A DNA stretch of 64,000 bases, from NCBI RefSeq assembly GCF_902167145.1, contig NC_050101.1:116155789-116219788 (forward strand), read 5' to 3'. Every line of letters begins with the position of its first letter. Positions within the stretch are counted from its first letter, which is position 1. Origin of the DNA: Zea mays (taxonomy: Eukaryota; Streptophyta; Magnoliopsida; Poales; Poaceae). Shown here piece after piece: positions 63,504 through 64,000 of the stretch. The notes below the pieces were generated by a model that made no database searches, was not told the DNA's origin, and saw only the letters and a program-made list of their open reading frames with translations. The translations under genes and the position numbers were made by a program.

Positions 63504-64000
63504 TTCTCAGGAATGAGTTTCACGCCCTTCGCCCTCAGACACTTGAATGTCGTTTCAAGGTCAGAGAGGAGGTCGGAGGCTTTCCTCGTCTTGACTACGA
63601 TGTCATCGACGTAAGCCTCGACCGTTCAGCCGATGTGCTCTCCGAACACGTGGTTCATGAACCTTTGGTATGTCGCACATGCGTTCCTCAAACCAAATGG
63701 CATAGTAATATAGCATTACATGCCAAAAGGTGTGATGAAAGAAGTCGCGAGCTGGTCAGACTCTTTCATCTTGATTTGGTGATAACCTGAGTAGGCGTCG
63801 AGGAATGTCAGGGTTTCGCACCCAGCGGTGGAATCCACGATTTGATCGATGCGAGGCAGAGGGTAGGGAACCTTCGGGCATGCTTTGTTTCACAAGCACA
63901 GGGTTGGCTAACCATTCGGGATGGAATACCTCTTTGATGAACCCTGCAGCCATCAGCTTTTGGATCTCCTCGCCTATGGCTCTACACTTTTCTTCGTCGA
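63504..64000 (-). pseudogene. G2 reverse transcriptase, broken and cut by the window
   Basis: Includes the YVDD block (plus 63602-63613) and the FIKEVFHPEWLANPVLV block near 63910-63950. Just before YVDD a CGA-to-TGA change puts a stop (HIG-stop-TVEAYVDD). Near 63890, 47 bp present in G1 (about 12597-12643) are missing, deleting the KWRMCVDYTGLN block and shifting the frame. The N-terminal part of pol lies beyond 64000. Confidence 0.82.

Larger units (their letters stand above)
56147..64000 (-). mobile_element. Second Ty3/gypsy Tat-type element, G2, cut by the right window edge
   Basis: Minus-strand order: RT (cut by the edge), dual RNase H, integrase, duplicated spacer, antisense module, polypurine tract and 3' LTR (56147-57550). 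The region 57551-58680 is collinear with G1 392-1610 and pol is similar, so the two are related families. The antisense gene of G1 is not present; a different module occupies 58690-60420. The copy is broken by stops, a frameshift and a 47-bp deletion. Confidence 0.88.

Noticed and set aside
1..64000. tRNA or rRNA genes
   Set aside because: None recognised; TGGTATCAGAG matches are primer-binding sites next to LTRs, not tRNA genes.

Overview
The window is plant nuclear DNA, almost certainly maize or another Zea: every long repeat resembles a high-copy maize LTR retrotransposon family, and the elements are nested inside one another. Family names (Cinful/Zeon, Opie/Ji-type Sirevirus, Flip/Xilon-type gypsy, Tekay/Del-type) come from memory of sequence character, not from a search. 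I see no complete host gene and no tRNA, rRNA or CRISPR array. Most coding sequence belongs to mobile elements.

Layout. (1) 1-17567: a minus-strand Ty3/gypsy element of the Tat type (called G1), whose 3' LTR is cut by the window edge. Its gag-pol (11.6-15.8 kb) is internally deleted. On the opposite strand it carries a long multi-exon gene (1820-11148) with a Transposase_28-like N-terminus. A very young gag-only Cinful/Zeon element (2345-8318, 5-bp TSD ccggt) sits inside that gene and carries its own smaller spliced antisense gene. (2) 17568-18670: plus-strand 3' end of a Sirevirus copia element, the target of the G1 insertion. (3) 18671-22053: low-copy DNA with MITE-like pieces and a tandem array of about 205 bp units. 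(4) 22054-25678: a solo LTR with TSD ttaac. (5) 25684-31305: low-copy DNA with degraded exon relics of an RRM protein of the CID8-13 type and a LINE-like stretch. (6) 31306-32291 and 51731-55345: two parts of an old plus-strand copia relic, split by a minus-strand element with 3.6-kb LTRs and only 1.2 kb of internal DNA (32292-51730, TSD gccgt). (7) 34436-45381, inside the left LTR of that element: a compound Sirevirus (TSD atggc) made of one complete copy with open gag and pol plus a second LTR-PBS-gag piece ending in a 145-bp LTR stub. (8) 56147-64000: a second Tat-type gypsy element (G2), cut by the right window edge, with a dual-RNase H pol broken by stops, a frameshift and a deletion.

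How it fits together. The nesting gives a relative order: old copia relic, then the long-LTR element, then the Sirevirus compound; and Sirevirus fragment, then G1, then Zeon. By-eye LTR comparison agrees: Zeon LTRs differ at 2 of 642 positions, and the Sirevirus LTRs at about 1 percent. The most interesting signal is the pair of intron-containing genes on the strand opposite gag-pol in two different Tat-type elements. They share position, an N-terminal domain of the same type, coiled-coil or acidic C-terminal parts, a TATA box of their own, and GT-AG introns that join the reading frame exactly. G2 has a different sequence module at that position.
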